NCBI GenBank assembly: GCA_001304365.1 | Contig: LJNA01000091.1 | Location: forward strand, 1 to 12,405 | Direction of reading: 5' to 3' | Length of the DNA stretch: 12,405 nucleotides | Source of the DNA: Syntrophobacter sp. DG_60 | Lineage (GTDB): Bacteria; Desulfobacterota; Desulfofervidia; Desulfofervidales; DG-60 | Part shown: positions 1 to 8,511 of the stretch, piece after piece | How the letters are laid out: every line of letters begins with the position of its first letter | How positions within the stretch are numbered: the first letter of the stretch is position 1 | Notes under the pieces: generated by a model | What the model was told of the DNA's origin: nothing | What the model saw: the letters and a program-made list of their open reading frames with translations, nothing else | Database searches by the model: none | Made by a program: the position numbers and the translations under genes

Positions 1-311
1 ATTATACTTATCGATATTCAAGATACAATATAGACCTTATAGAAATCCTGGGAGGCCATAAATATAGCCTATACACCATGTGCAGCCTATGCCACATTCC
101 TGTTAAAACTAAGGGAAAAGGAGATGAAATACTCTCTTATTATAACAATAAGGAATTTGAGAGAATAGCTAGATACTGTGCAGAAGATATTAAAGCAACA
201 TATTTACTTTATCTAAATCATCTTTTGCTTAAAGCAAATATTCAAAAAATGCACCAAATACAAGAAGAAACACAGGTGGTCAAGGGTTTATCCTTGAAAA
301 TAATTGGTTAA
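1..311 (+). CDS. Predicted 3'-5' exonuclease, PolB exonuclease-like, C-terminal part
   Basis: The reading frame is open from the window edge (first full codon at base 3) to TAA at 309-311, so this is the last ~102 residues of a longer protein. The segment resembles the C-terminal part of the predicted PolB-like 3'-5' exonuclease family (DNA_pol_B_exo2). It has a Leu-Tyr-rich helix, a 'CHIPVKTKGKGDEI' stretch matching the family's small-loop region before the last exonuclease motif, and then 'YCAEDIKATYLLYL', which looks like the Exo III motif with its metal-binding Asp (about residue 62 of the visible part). Such proteins are expected to trim DNA 3' ends, but cellular roles are poorly known. 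The Met at base 78 is internal and should not be taken as the start. The assignment rests on short motifs, because Exo I and II lie outside the window. Confidence 0.72.
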   Translation, partial: YTYRYSRYNIDLIEILGGHKYSLYTMCSLCHIPVKTKGKGDEILSYYNNKEFERIARYCAEDIKATYLLYLNHLLLKANIQKMHQIQEETQVVKGLSLKIIG

Positions 312-318
312 CTATATT

Positions 319-398
319 AGCCGCAGATTCACACAGATGAAATGAAAGATAGGTTTAAATACAAAAAGACCAGCGGTAATCAGCGTAAATCTGTGGCT
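319..398. repeat. Imperfect palindromic intergenic repeat
   Basis: Two 22-base arms, 319-340 and 377-398, are inverted copies of each other with 17 of 22 positions matching. They are separated by 36 bases. The cores read AGCCGCAGATTCACACAGAT on the left and AATCTGTGGCT on the right. Sequences of the form 'GCAGATTnACnCAGAT' are a familiar dispersed intergenic repeat in many bacterial genomes; that is recall, not a search. It lies between the exonuclease gene and lysS and could form a long RNA hairpin, but it has no U-tract, so I do not call it a terminator. Confidence 0.6.
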
Positions 399-428
399 GA
401 ATAATTACGAAATAATTAGGTAAATAAT

Positions 429-1907
429 ATGGAGACAGTGATTATTGAGCAGAGAAAAGAAAAGATAAAGGCACTCAAGGCTAAAGGCATTCCGGTATAT
501 CCTAATGATTTTAAAATCACCCATCAAATTAAGGATATTTTGCTTGCCTACGGTGATAAAGAAGGAGATGATTTAGAAAAATCGAAAGAAATATTTCATC
601 TAGCTGGCCGGATTATGGCCTTAAGGCCGTTTGGCAAGGTGGCCTTTATCCATCTTCAGGATGCTACAGGAAGGCTTCAGGCCTATTTTAAGCAAGATGT
701 ACTGGGTAAAGAGCAATATGGGGTTTTAAAACTATTAGATATTGGGGATATTATTGGCATAAAAGGTAGGCTATTCCGCACCAAAACAGGAGAACTAACA
801 ATTTTTGTAGATGGCTTTAAACTCCTTACCAAGTCTTTAAGACCATTACCAGAGAAATATCATGGTTTAAAAGACATAGAACTCCGTTACAGGAAGCGCT
901 ATTTAGACTTGATGGTAAATCCCAACGCAAGGGAAGGGTTTTTAAAACGCACCAAGCTCATACATTACATTAGAGAATTCTTTATAAAACGTGATTTTAT
1001 AGAAGTAGAAACACCAATGATGCAAATCATCCCGGGAGGTGCATTGGCCAAGCCATTTAAGACCTATCATCATACATTAGACACATCTCTTTATTTACGT
1101 GTGGCTCCAGAGCTCTATTTAAAAAGGCTGCTAGTAGGTGGTTTTGAGCGTGTATTTGAGCTAAATCGTAATTTTAGAAATGAGGGCATAGACGTAGACC
1201 ATAATCCCGAATTTACCATGTTGGAATTTTATCAAGCCTATGCCTCATATGAAGATTTAATGGAATTGACAGAGGAGTTTATATCTTGGCTTGTAGGAAG
1301 GCTTTTAGGAAAATATAGAATTCATTATCAAGGAAAAGAAATTGATTTAATGCCCCCTTATAGACATATAGTTTTTTCTGAGTCTTTATCAAATATAGGT
1401 GATATCCCTCAAGAAACATTGAAAGATGAAGAAAAAACACTTTCATGTGCCCAGGCCTTAGGCATCAAGCTCCGCCCTGGTGAAGGCATAGGCAAGGCAT
1501 TAACCAAATTGTTTGAAAAGACAGTAGAGCCCAAATTAATCCAACCCACATTTGTAATTGGTTACCCTCTAGAAGTTTCTCCTTTGGCCAGACGTAATGA
1601 AAAAAATCCTGAGATTACCGACCGTTTTGAATTGTTTATAGCTGGAAAGGAGATAGCTAATGGCTTTTCTGAATTAAATGACCCTGATGAGCAGAGAGAG
1701 CGTTTTATGACCCAGTTAGCTAGACAAAAAGCAGGTGATGAGCAAGCACATCCCCTAGATGAAGATTTTATTACCGCATTGGAATATGGAATGCCTCCTG
1801 CAGCCGGTGAAGGGATAGGTATCGATAGACTGGTGATGGTCTTAACAGATGCTCCTTGTATCCGGGATGTTATTTTATTCCCCCACCTTCGGCCAGAAAA
1901 AGAATGA
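429..1907 (+). CDS. lysS: Lysyl-tRNA synthetase, class II
   Basis: Charges tRNA-Lys with lysine in the cytoplasm. The 492 residues match the usual ~490-500 of bacterial class II LysRS. An N-terminal helix (1-30) leads into the OB-fold anticodon-binding domain (about 55-160). The class II core follows, with 'IPGGALAKPF' after motif 1, motif 2 'FRNEGID' at 249-255 followed by 'HNPEFTMLEFYQAY', the active-site segment 'ELFIAGKEIANGFSELNDP', and motif 3 'GEGIGIDRL' at 460-468. All signature residues appear intact. The ATG start gives the expected N-terminus; the upstream Shine-Dalgarno is weak (only AGG at 418-420). Its stop overlaps the lolC/E start in an ATGA (1904-1907), so this housekeeping gene appears to be the first gene of the envelope operon. 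Confidence 0.97.
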   Translation: METVIIEQRKEKIKALKAKGIPVYPNDFKITHQIKDILLAYGDKEGDDLEKSKEIFHLAGRIMALRPFGKVAFIHLQDATGRLQAYFKQDVLGKEQYGVLKLLDIGDIIGIKGRLFRTKTGELTIFVDGFKLLTKSLRPLPEKYHGLKDIELRYRKRYLDLMVNPNAREGFLKRTKLIHYIREFFIKRDFIEVETPMMQIIPGGALAKPFKTYHHTLDTSLYLRVAPELYLKRLLVGGFERVFELNRNFRNEGIDVDHNPEFTMLEFYQAYASYEDLMELTEEFISWLVGRLLGKYRIHYQGKEIDLMPPYRHIVFSESLSNIGDIPQETLKDEEKTLSCAQALGIKLRPGEGIGKALTKLFEKTVEPKLIQPTFVIGYPLEVSPLARRNEKNPEITDRFELFIAGKEIANGFSELNDPDEQRERFMTQLARQKAGDEQAHPLDEDFITALEYGMPPAAGEGIGIDRLVMVLTDAPCIRDVILFPHLRPEKE

Positions 1908-3139
1908 GACTACCATTTGAATTATTTATCAGCCTGAGATACCTACGAGCCAAGAGAAGGCAAGCCTTTATTTCCCTCACTACTATTATCTCTATAATTG
2001 GGGTATCCCTGGGGGTAATGGCCCTTATTGTAGTCCTATCAGTAATGTCTGGTTTTGAGCAAGAAATAAGAAATCGTATTTTGGGGGTTAATGCCCATGT
2101 CTTTGTATTTAACTTTAAAGGGAGTATAAGCAATTATCATAAAATAGTAGATGAGCTTAAAAAGGTAGAAGGCGTTACAGGGGTTAGCCCAGTTATTTAT
2201 ACCCAAGTAATATTAAATACAGGGGAACGGGTATCTGGTGCTGTATTGCGTGGTATTGATGTAAATACCTGTACTAATCTAGCAGGCATATTGCGTTATG
2301 GAAAACTTGAAGAATTAGAGAGTGTTAAAGAAATAAATGGAAACTATTTCCCTTCCATTGTTATAGGGAAAGAACTGGCAAAGAATTTAGGCATTTGGCT
2401 AGGGGATACAGTCTCAGTGATCTCCCCCTTTGGACGTATCACACCACAAGGCCCAGCCCCAAAGATAAAACAATTTTTGGTTAAAGGGGTGTTTGAATCA
2501 GGGATGTATGAATATGATACCTCCCTGATATATATTCCCCTAAAGGAAGCCCAAACGCTTCTAAATCTGGGAAGGGCTGTAACAGGTCTGGAGGTAATGG
2601 TAAATCAGATTTTTAAGGCCAAAGAGACTGCCAAGAAGATCCAGCAAGATTTAGGATATCCATTTTGGACCCGTAATTGGATGGAAATGAATAAAAGCCT
2701 ATTTTCTGCCCTAAAATTAGAAAAACTTGCCATGTTTATCATGTTAAGCCTCATTGTGTTAGTAGCTGCCGCCGGTATTGCTGGCACCCTTATTATGATA
2801 GTGATGGAGAAAAATAAAGACATTGCTATATTAAAATCCATGGGGGCTACTTCTGCTAATATTATGAAAATATTTGTTTATGAGGGATTGATTATAGGAA
2901 GTACCGGCGCTATTTTGGGCCTTATAGGAGGGATCACTATTTGCCTTTTACTTAGCCATTATCAATTTATTCATCTACCAAAAGACATCTATTATATTTC
3001 CACTTTACCTGTGGAGATCAGGGGCTGGGATATATTCTTCATTGTAATAGCTGCTCTCACGATTTGCTTTTTGGCTACCCTTTATCCCTCTTGGAAGGCA
3101 AGTAGGCTTGATCCCGTAGAGGCAATCCGTTATGAATAA
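1904..3139 (+). CDS. lolC: Lipoprotein-releasing ABC transporter permease, LolC/LolE family
   Basis: Inner-membrane subunit that, with LolD, lifts mature lipoproteins from the inner membrane and passes them to the periplasmic carrier LolA. I choose the ATG at 1904 (411 residues), which overlaps the lysS stop as ATGA and gives the family's typical N-terminus 'MRLPFELFISLRYLRAKR'. A TTG 16 codons upstream is open but would add an atypical leader inside lysS. TM1 is about 22-48, a large periplasmic domain spans about 50-270, and three C-terminal helices lie about 275-300, 326-350 and 375-398. The ending 'YPSWKASRLDPVEAIRYE' is typical of FtsX/LolC permeases. Only one permease gene accompanies lolD, so it may work as a homodimer (LolF-like); LolC versus LolE cannot be settled here. 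Confidence 0.9.
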   Translation: MRLPFELFISLRYLRAKRRQAFISLTTIISIIGVSLGVMALIVVLSVMSGFEQEIRNRILGVNAHVFVFNFKGSISNYHKIVDELKKVEGVTGVSPVIYTQVILNTGERVSGAVLRGIDVNTCTNLAGILRYGKLEELESVKEINGNYFPSIVIGKELAKNLGIWLGDTVSVISPFGRITPQGPAPKIKQFLVKGVFESGMYEYDTSLIYIPLKEAQTLLNLGRAVTGLEVMVNQIFKAKETAKKIQQDLGYPFWTRNWMEMNKSLFSALKLEKLAMFIMLSLIVLVAAAGIAGTLIMIVMEKNKDIAILKSMGATSANIMKIFVYEGLIIGSTGAILGLIGGITICLLLSHYQFIHLPKDIYYISTLPVEIRGWDIFFIVIAALTICFLATLYPSWKASRLDPVEAIRYE

Positions 3140-3818
3140 ACCACTTTTAGAAGTAAAGAATCTATATAAGCATTTTAAAACAGATACACATCGGATTGAT
3201 TTGTTAAAGGGCATTAATTTTGAGGTATACCCCGGGGAGGGCATTGCTATTATTGGGGCCTCTGGTGTAGGAAAATCTACCCTTCTCCATATCCTTGGTA
3301 CATTAGAGCGTCCTAGCATGGGTACAGTCCTCTATGAGGGGGAAAATGTGTTTAAACTCGCACTTAAAGAGCTAGCACGATTTCGTAATCAGACTATAGG
3401 TTTCATATTTCAATTCCATTATCTATTATCTGAGTTTAATGCATTAGAAAATGTGATGCTGGCTGCTTTAATTGCTGGTTGGGACGCCTCTAAGGCCAAT
3501 GAGGAAGCCCTTTCCATCCTCTCTAAGTTAGGTTTGGCTGATAAATTGAAACAACGTATAGGTGAACTTTCTGGAGGGGAAAGGCAAAGGGTAGCCATTG
3601 CCCGTGCCTTGATCTTAAAACCAAAACTCATTTTGGCTGATGAGCCTACAGGAAACCTGGATGAGGAAACCGCAAGCAAGACCCAGGATTTGCTATTTGG
3701 GTTAAATCAAAAAGGGTTGACTATAATTGTAGCTACTCACAACTTGAGGTTGGCCTCCCTATTTCCTTTATGCTATGAACTAACAGGTGGTACCTTAAAG
3801 AGAAAAAACTCCTTATGA
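3132..3818 (+). CDS. lolD: Lipoprotein-releasing ABC transporter ATP-binding protein LolD
   Basis: Cytoplasmic ATPase that powers lipoprotein release by the neighbouring permease. At 228 residues it has the normal size of LolD/MacB-type ATPases. All ABC motifs are visible: Walker A 'GASGVGKST' at 42-50, Q-loop Gln94 in 'FIFQFHYLL', signature 'LSGGERQRVAIARAL' at 146-160, Walker B 'LILADEPTGNLD' at 166-177, and switch His203 in 'ATHN'. The 'FQFHYLL' segment and 'ADEPTGNLD' are typical of the LolD branch. The start overlaps the end of the permease gene by 8 bases (3132-3139) and the stop overlaps bamA as ATGA, indicating translational coupling. The permease partner and gene order exclude most other members of this ATPase subfamily, such as FtsE. 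Confidence 0.94.
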   Translation: MNKPLLEVKNLYKHFKTDTHRIDLLKGINFEVYPGEGIAIIGASGVGKSTLLHILGTLERPSMGTVLYEGENVFKLALKELARFRNQTIGFIFQFHYLLSEFNALENVMLAALIAGWDASKANEEALSILSKLGLADKLKQRIGELSGGERQRVAIARALILKPKLILADEPTGNLDEETASKTQDLLFGLNQKGLTIIVATHNLRLASLFPLCYELTGGTLKRKNSL

Positions 3819-6442
3819 GAAGGGTACTTAGCCTTGTTTTCTTAAGTCTAATGGTATGGCAGGCAGGGGCGTGGGGGCAGGCCCCGTTGAGTAGTGAAAC
3901 TTACTCCACGGAGCAGGAAAAATTAAAGATAGTCATTGCCCCATTTACTATTTATAGCGAAGAAAGGCTAGAGCAATTGCAAACAGAAATTCCTAGAAGG
4001 CTTATAGAAAAGATGCCAAAAGAGCAGTTAGAATTGATTTCTTACCCTTTAGAAAAACCACCTATCTCTGATGAAATGGCTATAGAATGTAGTAGAGATC
4101 TAGGGGCAGAGTACGTAATATCAGGAAGCCTAACAAAGATTGGAAAACCGTTTAGTTTGGACATTACCATTTTGGAAACAGGGGGCATAAGGCCACCTTT
4201 TTCTGTATACGCAGAGGCATCGTCTTTGGAAAAATTATCTGAGGTTTTAGATAAAGTAGCTAAAGAAATAGCCCTTAAAGTTTTAAGAAAACAAAAGATT
4301 GTAAAGCTAGAGATTACAGGCAATAAGCGTGTAGACATGGAGGCCATTTTAGCTGTGATGAAGAGCAAAGAAGGGGAAATATTTGACCCCAAGGTCATTA
4401 GGGAAGATATAAAAAGCATCTTTAAGATGGATTATTTTGAAGACATTAAAGTAGATGAGCCTGTAGTGAGGATTATTCGGATAGTGGGCAATGAAGCTAT
4501 TAAAGAAGAAAGTATAAAAGAGGCCCTGGCCTTAAAGGCCAATACTATTCTAAATGTGGATTTGATAAAAAAATCTATAGATCAAATAAAGACCCTTTAT
4601 CAAAAGGAGGGTTATTTTGACGCTCAAGTAGAATATAAAATACATACCCTAACCCTAAAGGAAGTGGAAGTAGTGTTTGATATTAAAGAAGGCGCCAAGG
4701 CATTTATTAAAAAGATCCTCTTTGAAGGAAACAAGTCATTCAAGGATAAAAAATTAAAAAAATTAATGAAGAATAAGGAAAAATGGCTTTTTTCTTTTAT
4801 TACGGGCTCAGGTAAATTAAAAAGAGAGGATTTGGAAAATGACGTAAACCGCATTGTGGCATTTTATTATAATAATGGATACATCAGAGCCAGGGTTGGT
4901 GAGCCCAAAATAGGGCGCAAAGATAGAGAGATTTACATCACTATTCCCATTGAAGAAGGAGAACAATATCATGTAAATAAGGTAGATGTTAAGGGGGATT
5001 TGGTTGAATCTGCATCCAAATTGTTAAAACCTCTTAAGCTGAAAAAGAAAGAGGTCTATAGCCGGCAGTGGCTACAGGAAGATATAATGAAACTTAGTGA
5101 GATTTATGCTGATAAGGGATTTGCCTATGCAGAGGTAACCCCTCAGGTAAAAACAGACGATGTTATGCATCTGGCAGACGTTGTTTATAACATTAAAAGG
5201 GGAATCAAGGTTCATATTGGGCGTATTGAGATTGAAGGAAATACAAAGACACGTGATAAGGTAATCCGAAGGGAATTTTGGGTATCAGAGGGGGGAGCCT
5301 TTAGCAAGACCCTTTTAGAAGACAGCTTAGGCAACCTGAGGCGCTTAGGCTACTTTGAAGATGTAAAAGTAGAGACCGAACCAGGGCTATCCGCTGATGA
5401 AATGAATCTGAAGATTAGGGTAAAGGAACAACCTACAGGCGCATTCTCTATTGGGGGAGGCTATAGTTCAATAGAAAACTTTATTGTGATGGCAGATATC
5501 TCACAAAGGAATTTTTTAGGCCGTGGCCAGCAACTGACCTTAAGAGGTTATATTGGCGGAATCACTAAACGTTATACCTTTGACTTTACAGAACCTTATC
5601 TCTTTGACACCCGCCTTTCTACTGGTTTTCAAGCCTATAAATGGGATATTGAATATATGGATTTTACTAAAATAAGTAGTGGTGGGGAGATGAGATTAAG
5701 TTATCCAGTGGGTCATTACTCCCGTATATTTTCTACATATCGCTTTGAACGGGCCAAGACTACAGACTTTGCGACAGATCCAGAGACTGGAGAACCAATT
5801 GCTTCACGCCTTATTACAGAGCTAGCAGATGGGATTTCTACTAGTAGCTTGCGTCTCGGCTTTAGGCGTGATACAAGAAATAGGTATTTTTATCCTACTA
5901 AGGGAACTATTTTATCAAGTAGTATAGAATTTGCAGGTGGGCCTTTTCAAGGTGATAGTGCCTTCACTCGCTATGAGACATCTGCCTCTATATTTATCCC
6001 GCTATTTTGGGATACTGTAGGGTTCATTAAGAGCACTATTGGCTATATCAGTAGGAGAGGAAAAGGTCTACTTCCCCTATTTGAGAGGTATTATTTGGGT
6101 GGGCCAAATACATTGCGTGGTTACGACTTTGCGGCTGTAGGCCCAAGAGACCCCGAAACAGATGAATTAATTGGTGGGAATAAGATGCTTTTATTTAACC
6201 TTGAATTCAGATTCCCTATAGTACAGAGTATAAGACTTACAGGGATGGTATTCCTTGATGCTGGAAATGCATTTGATGATGACGAGGGATTTAGTCTAAC
6301 AGATTTGAGGAAAAGTGTAGGTCTTGGCATTAGGTGGTTTTCCCCCATGGGACCTGTTAGGATAGAGTGGGGCTATATCCTTGAGCGCCGTCCTGATGAG
6401 CCCTCTGGTAACTGGGAATTTGGCATGGGGACGTTTTTCTAA
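3815..6442 (+). CDS. bamA: Outer membrane protein assembly factor BamA
   Basis: Central subunit of the BAM complex, which folds and inserts beta-barrel proteins into the outer membrane. The 875 residues begin with a signal peptide (1-23, probable cleavage after 'WGQA'). An extra domain (about 37-155) resembles the TolB N-terminal/FlgO-like alpha-beta fold, with 'KIVIAPF' and 'GAEYVISGSL' at 97-106. Five POTRA repeats follow at about 162-216, 217-295, 296-384, 385-465 and 466-540. The 16-strand barrel fills 541-875, with the conserved loop-6 motif 'RGY' at 768-770 and a terminal Phe, the usual BAM recognition signal. POTRA1 is only ~55 residues: after 'YFEDIKVD' the sequence runs straight into 'EPVVRIIRIVGN' of POTRA2, so its last strand seems missing. 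The ATG overlaps the lolD stop. Confidence 0.96.
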   Translation: MRRVLSLVFLSLMVWQAGAWGQAPLSSETYSTEQEKLKIVIAPFTIYSEERLEQLQTEIPRRLIEKMPKEQLELISYPLEKPPISDEMAIECSRDLGAEYVISGSLTKIGKPFSLDITILETGGIRPPFSVYAEASSLEKLSEVLDKVAKEIALKVLRKQKIVKLEITGNKRVDMEAILAVMKSKEGEIFDPKVIREDIKSIFKMDYFEDIKVDEPVVRIIRIVGNEAIKEESIKEALALKANTILNVDLIKKSIDQIKTLYQKEGYFDAQVEYKIHTLTLKEVEVVFDIKEGAKAFIKKILFEGNKSFKDKKLKKLMKNKEKWLFSFITGSGKLKREDLENDVNRIVAFYYNNGYIRARVGEPKIGRKDREIYITIPIEEGEQYHVNKVDVKGDLVESASKLLKPLKLKKKEVYSRQWLQEDIMKLSEIYADKGFAYAEVTPQVKTDDVMHLADVVYNIKRGIKVHIGRIEIEGNTKTRDKVIRREFWVSEGGAFSKTLLEDSLGNLRRLGYFEDVKVETEPGLSADEMNLKIRVKEQPTGAFSIGGGYSSIENFIVMADISQRNFLGRGQQLTLRGYIGGITKRYTFDFTEPYLFDTRLSTGFQAYKWDIEYMDFTKISSGGEMRLSYPVGHYSRIFSTYRFERAKTTDFATDPETGEPIASRLITELADGISTSSLRLGFRRDTRNRYFYPTKGTILSSSIEFAGGPFQGDSAFTRYETSASIFIPLFWDTVGFIKSTIGYISRRGKGLLPLFERYYLGGPNTLRGYDFAAVGPRDPETDELIGGNKMLLFNLEFRFPIVQSIRLTGMVFLDAGNAFDDDEGFSLTDLRKSVGLGIRWFSPMGPVRIEWGYILERRPDEPSGNWEFGMGTFF

Positions 6443-6443
6443 A

Positions 6444-6472
6444 TTGCTTAAAGATAATTTTTTAGATATATT
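6444..6472 (+). promoter_or_regulatory. Possible sigma-70-type promoter upstream of skp
   Basis: A TTGCTT hexamer (6444-6449) and a TATATT hexamer (6467-6472) are separated by 17 bases in the only sizeable gap of the operon, ahead of skp. This resembles -35 and -10 elements and could give the skp-lpxD-fabZ-lpxA-lpxI genes an internal start. The region is very AT-rich, so a chance match is quite possible. Confidence 0.35.
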
Positions 6473-6508
6473 ATTTACAAAACCATAAAGACCAATGAGG
6501 GGGGAATC

Positions 6509-7045
6509 ATGAAAAGGGTAAGGATTTTTGTAGTTTTTTGCTTCTTATTTCTCATTTTTACCGCTTTAGCAAATGCAGAAGATATCAAGATTGGGGTAGT
6601 GGATTTACAAAAGGCCCTTAACTTGTCTAAAGCAGGGAAGGTAGCCATGGCAGGGCTTTCGAAAAGGTTTGAAAAAATGAAAAAAGAACTTGAGGGCAGG
6701 CAAGAAGAGCTACAAAGACTGAAGAAAGAACTAGAGAAACAAAGCCTAATGTTAAGTTTGGAAGCAAACCGGGATAAAGAAAAGGAATACGAAAGGAAGC
6801 TCAGGGATTTAAGATATTTATATCAGGACTATAAAGATGAAATGGCAAGGCAAGAATTTGAAGCTGTTCAACCTATCTTAAATGCACTACGAAATATTGC
6901 AGAGGAGATTAGAAAGAAGAATCATTATGGCATTATTTTAGAAAAGAGCGCTGGTGTAATTTGCTATCAAGCGGACATAGATATTACAGATGAAGTGATT
7001 AAACTGTATGATCAACAGTGGCAAAAAGGCAGTTCACCTAAATGA
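6509..7045 (+). CDS. skp: Periplasmic chaperone Skp/OmpH family
   Basis: Holdase that binds unfolded outer-membrane proteins in the periplasm and delivers them to BamA. The 178 residues fit the family. A signal peptide at 1-23 ends in 'LANA' before '[14 protein letters not shown]', the characteristic first strand of Skp proteins. Residues about 45-130 are rich in Lys/Glu/Arg with heptad spacing and should form the long coiled-coil tentacle arms. The C-terminal part returns to the small beta body ('[15 protein letters not shown]', then '[11 protein letters not shown]'). A strong purine-rich ribosome-binding site (GAGG plus four G, 6497-6504) supports the ATG. It sits 66 bases after bamA and overlaps lpxD by ATGA. 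Family assignment is firm; functional equivalence to E. coli Skp is inferred from position. Confidence 0.88.
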   Translation: MKRVRIFVVFCFLFLIFTALANAEDIKIGVVDLQKALNLSKAGKVAMAGLSKRFEKMKKELEGRQEELQRLKKELEKQSLMLSLEANRDKEKEYERKLRDLRYLYQDYKDEMARQEFEAVQPILNALRNIAEEIRKKNHYGIILEKSAGVICYQADIDITDEVIKLYDQQWQKGSSPK

Positions 7046-8073
7046 TTAAATTAAAAGAGATTGCTCAATTAGTTGGTGGGGAGTTAATAGGGGATGGTGA
7101 GATGCTTATTAGGGGCATTGCCTCCATTGAGACTGCAGAAGATGGGCAAATTGCCTTTTTAGCTAATCCCCGATATAAGGCGCTTTTAAAAAAGACAAAG
7201 GCCAGTGCAGTCATTGTGCCTTCAGGGATTAAGCAGGTAAAGGTAGCTGTCATTTGCACTCCCACGCCTTATCTAGCATATGCAAAAGTAGCCAAGCTAT
7301 TTTATAAGTGGCCCTATACATTTGAGGGAATTAGTGAAAATGCCCACCTTGGTAAGGGTGTCTCTTTAGGTGAAAAGGTAACCATCTACCCTAATGCTTA
7401 TATTGATGATAATGCCCAAATTGGGAATGAGGTAATTATTTTTCCAGGGGTATACATCGGGCCCCGGGTAAAAATTGGGGCGAAGACCATTGTCTATCCT
7501 AATGTTACTATATTGGCTGATTGCAAGGTTGGAAGAGGTGTGATTATTCACAGTGGAGTAGTAATTGGCGGTGATGGCTTTGGCTATTCTAAAAATGAGC
7601 AAGGTCATTATGTAAAGATTCCACAGATGGGCATTGTGGAAATCGAAGATGAGGTAGAAATAGGGGCAAACACCACTATTGACAGAGCAGCCTTTGGGAA
7701 GACATTGGTGAAAAGGGGCACTAAGATAGACAACCTAGTCCAAATCGCCCACAATGTAGTAATTGGAGAGGATTCTATTGTGGTAGCCCAGGTAGGCATT
7801 GCAGGCAGTACTGAGGTGGGAGACAAAGTGAGACTAGCTGGTCAAGTAGGGGTAGTGGGACATATCCGAATTGGTAACGGTGCATCCATTGGGGCAAAGA
7901 CAGGTGTTGCCAAATCTGTGCCTAAAGAGGCAAAAATGGCATCGGGGGTGCCAGCTATGCCTTACCAAACCTATTTAAGAACTATGGCTATCTTACCCAA
8001 GCTTTCAACCCTTCTTTCACGTCTGAGCCAATTGGAAAAGGAGGTAGAACGCTTGAAAGGGAAACAAAAATGA
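7042..8073 (+). CDS. lpxD: UDP-3-O-acylglucosamine N-acyltransferase LpxD
   Basis: Third enzyme of lipid A synthesis: adds the second 3-hydroxyacyl chain, from acyl-ACP, to the amino group of UDP-3-O-acylglucosamine. The 343 residues are normal for LpxD. The N-terminal uridine-binding domain covers about 1-100 ('[19 protein letters not shown]' is typical). A left-handed beta-helix of hexapeptide repeats runs about 100-300. The catalytic His is His237 in '[13 protein letters not shown]', equivalent to E. coli His239, preceded by the conserved '[10 protein letters not shown]'. The C-terminal end (about 316-343) is a short amphipathic, coiled-coil-like helix with '[16 protein letters not shown]'. 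The start overlaps the skp stop (ATGA) and the end overlaps fabZ in the same way, so the three genes are probably translated together. Confidence 0.97.
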   Translation: MIKLKEIAQLVGGELIGDGEMLIRGIASIETAEDGQIAFLANPRYKALLKKTKASAVIVPSGIKQVKVAVICTPTPYLAYAKVAKLFYKWPYTFEGISENAHLGKGVSLGEKVTIYPNAYIDDNAQIGNEVIIFPGVYIGPRVKIGAKTIVYPNVTILADCKVGRGVIIHSGVVIGGDGFGYSKNEQGHYVKIPQMGIVEIEDEVEIGANTTIDRAAFGKTLVKRGTKIDNLVQIAHNVVIGEDSIVVAQVGIAGSTEVGDKVRLAGQVGVVGHIRIGNGASIGAKTGVAKSVPKEAKMASGVPAMPYQTYLRTMAILPKLSTLLSRLSQLEKEVERLKGKQK

Positions 8074-8510
8074 AGGGTATATTAGATATTGAAGAAATAA
8101 AAAAGTGCTTGCCTCATCGTTATCCATTTTTACTAGTGGATAGAATTTTGGAAATAGAGTTAGGTAAAAAAATTGTAGGAATAAAAAACGTTACTGTTAA
8201 TGAGCCCTTTTTTGAAGGGCATTTCCCTAAAAGGCCTGTTATGCCAGGTGTTTTAATCATTGAGGCCATGGCCCAGATAGGGGCCGTATTGGCCCATAAA
8301 TCTGCCCCAGCACAGGCCGAGGGAAAGTTTTTTTACCTTGCTGGCATAGATAAAGTTAGATTCCGAAGGCCTGTTTCTCCCGGGGATCAGATTGTCTTTG
8401 AGTTAGAAATCCTGCATCAAGGGAGCCGGGCCTGTAAGATGAAGGGCAAGGCATTTGTAAATAAAGAGCTTGTAGCAGAAGCAGAATTAACTGCTGTACT
8501 CTCAGAATAA
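8070..8510 (+). CDS. fabZ: 3-hydroxyacyl-[acyl-carrier-protein] dehydratase FabZ
   Basis: Cytoplasmic hot-dog-fold dehydratase of type II fatty-acid synthesis. It turns 3-hydroxyacyl-ACP into trans-2-enoyl-ACP and thereby competes with LpxA and LpxD for 3-hydroxyacyl-ACP. The 146 residues are of normal length. Visible signatures are '[13 protein letters not shown]' at 14-26, the catalytic His51 in '[15 protein letters not shown]', and the catalytic Glu65 in 'IIEAMAQ'. The start overlaps the lpxD stop (ATGA), and lpxA begins one base after its stop. Placement between lpxD and lpxA is the classic arrangement in proteobacteria and supports coordinated supply of membrane phospholipid and lipid A. 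Confidence 0.97.
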   Translation: MKGILDIEEIKKCLPHRYPFLLVDRILEIELGKKIVGIKNVTVNEPFFEGHFPKRPVMPGVLIIEAMAQIGAVLAHKSAPAQAEGKFFYLAGIDKVRFRRPVSPGDQIVFELEILHQGSRACKMKGKAFVNKELVAEAELTAVLSE

Positions 8511-8511
8511 C

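Noticed and set aside
1856..1903. TTG start that would add 16 residues to the lolC/E product
   Set aside because: The added leader is Pro/Cys-rich and lies entirely inside lysS. The ATG at 1904 gives the typical LolC N-terminus and an ATGA overlap.
4042..4419. 125-codon minus-strand open frame inside bamA
   Set aside because: It is a mirror of the bamA N-terminal coding sequence with no signal, motif or ribosome-binding site of its own.
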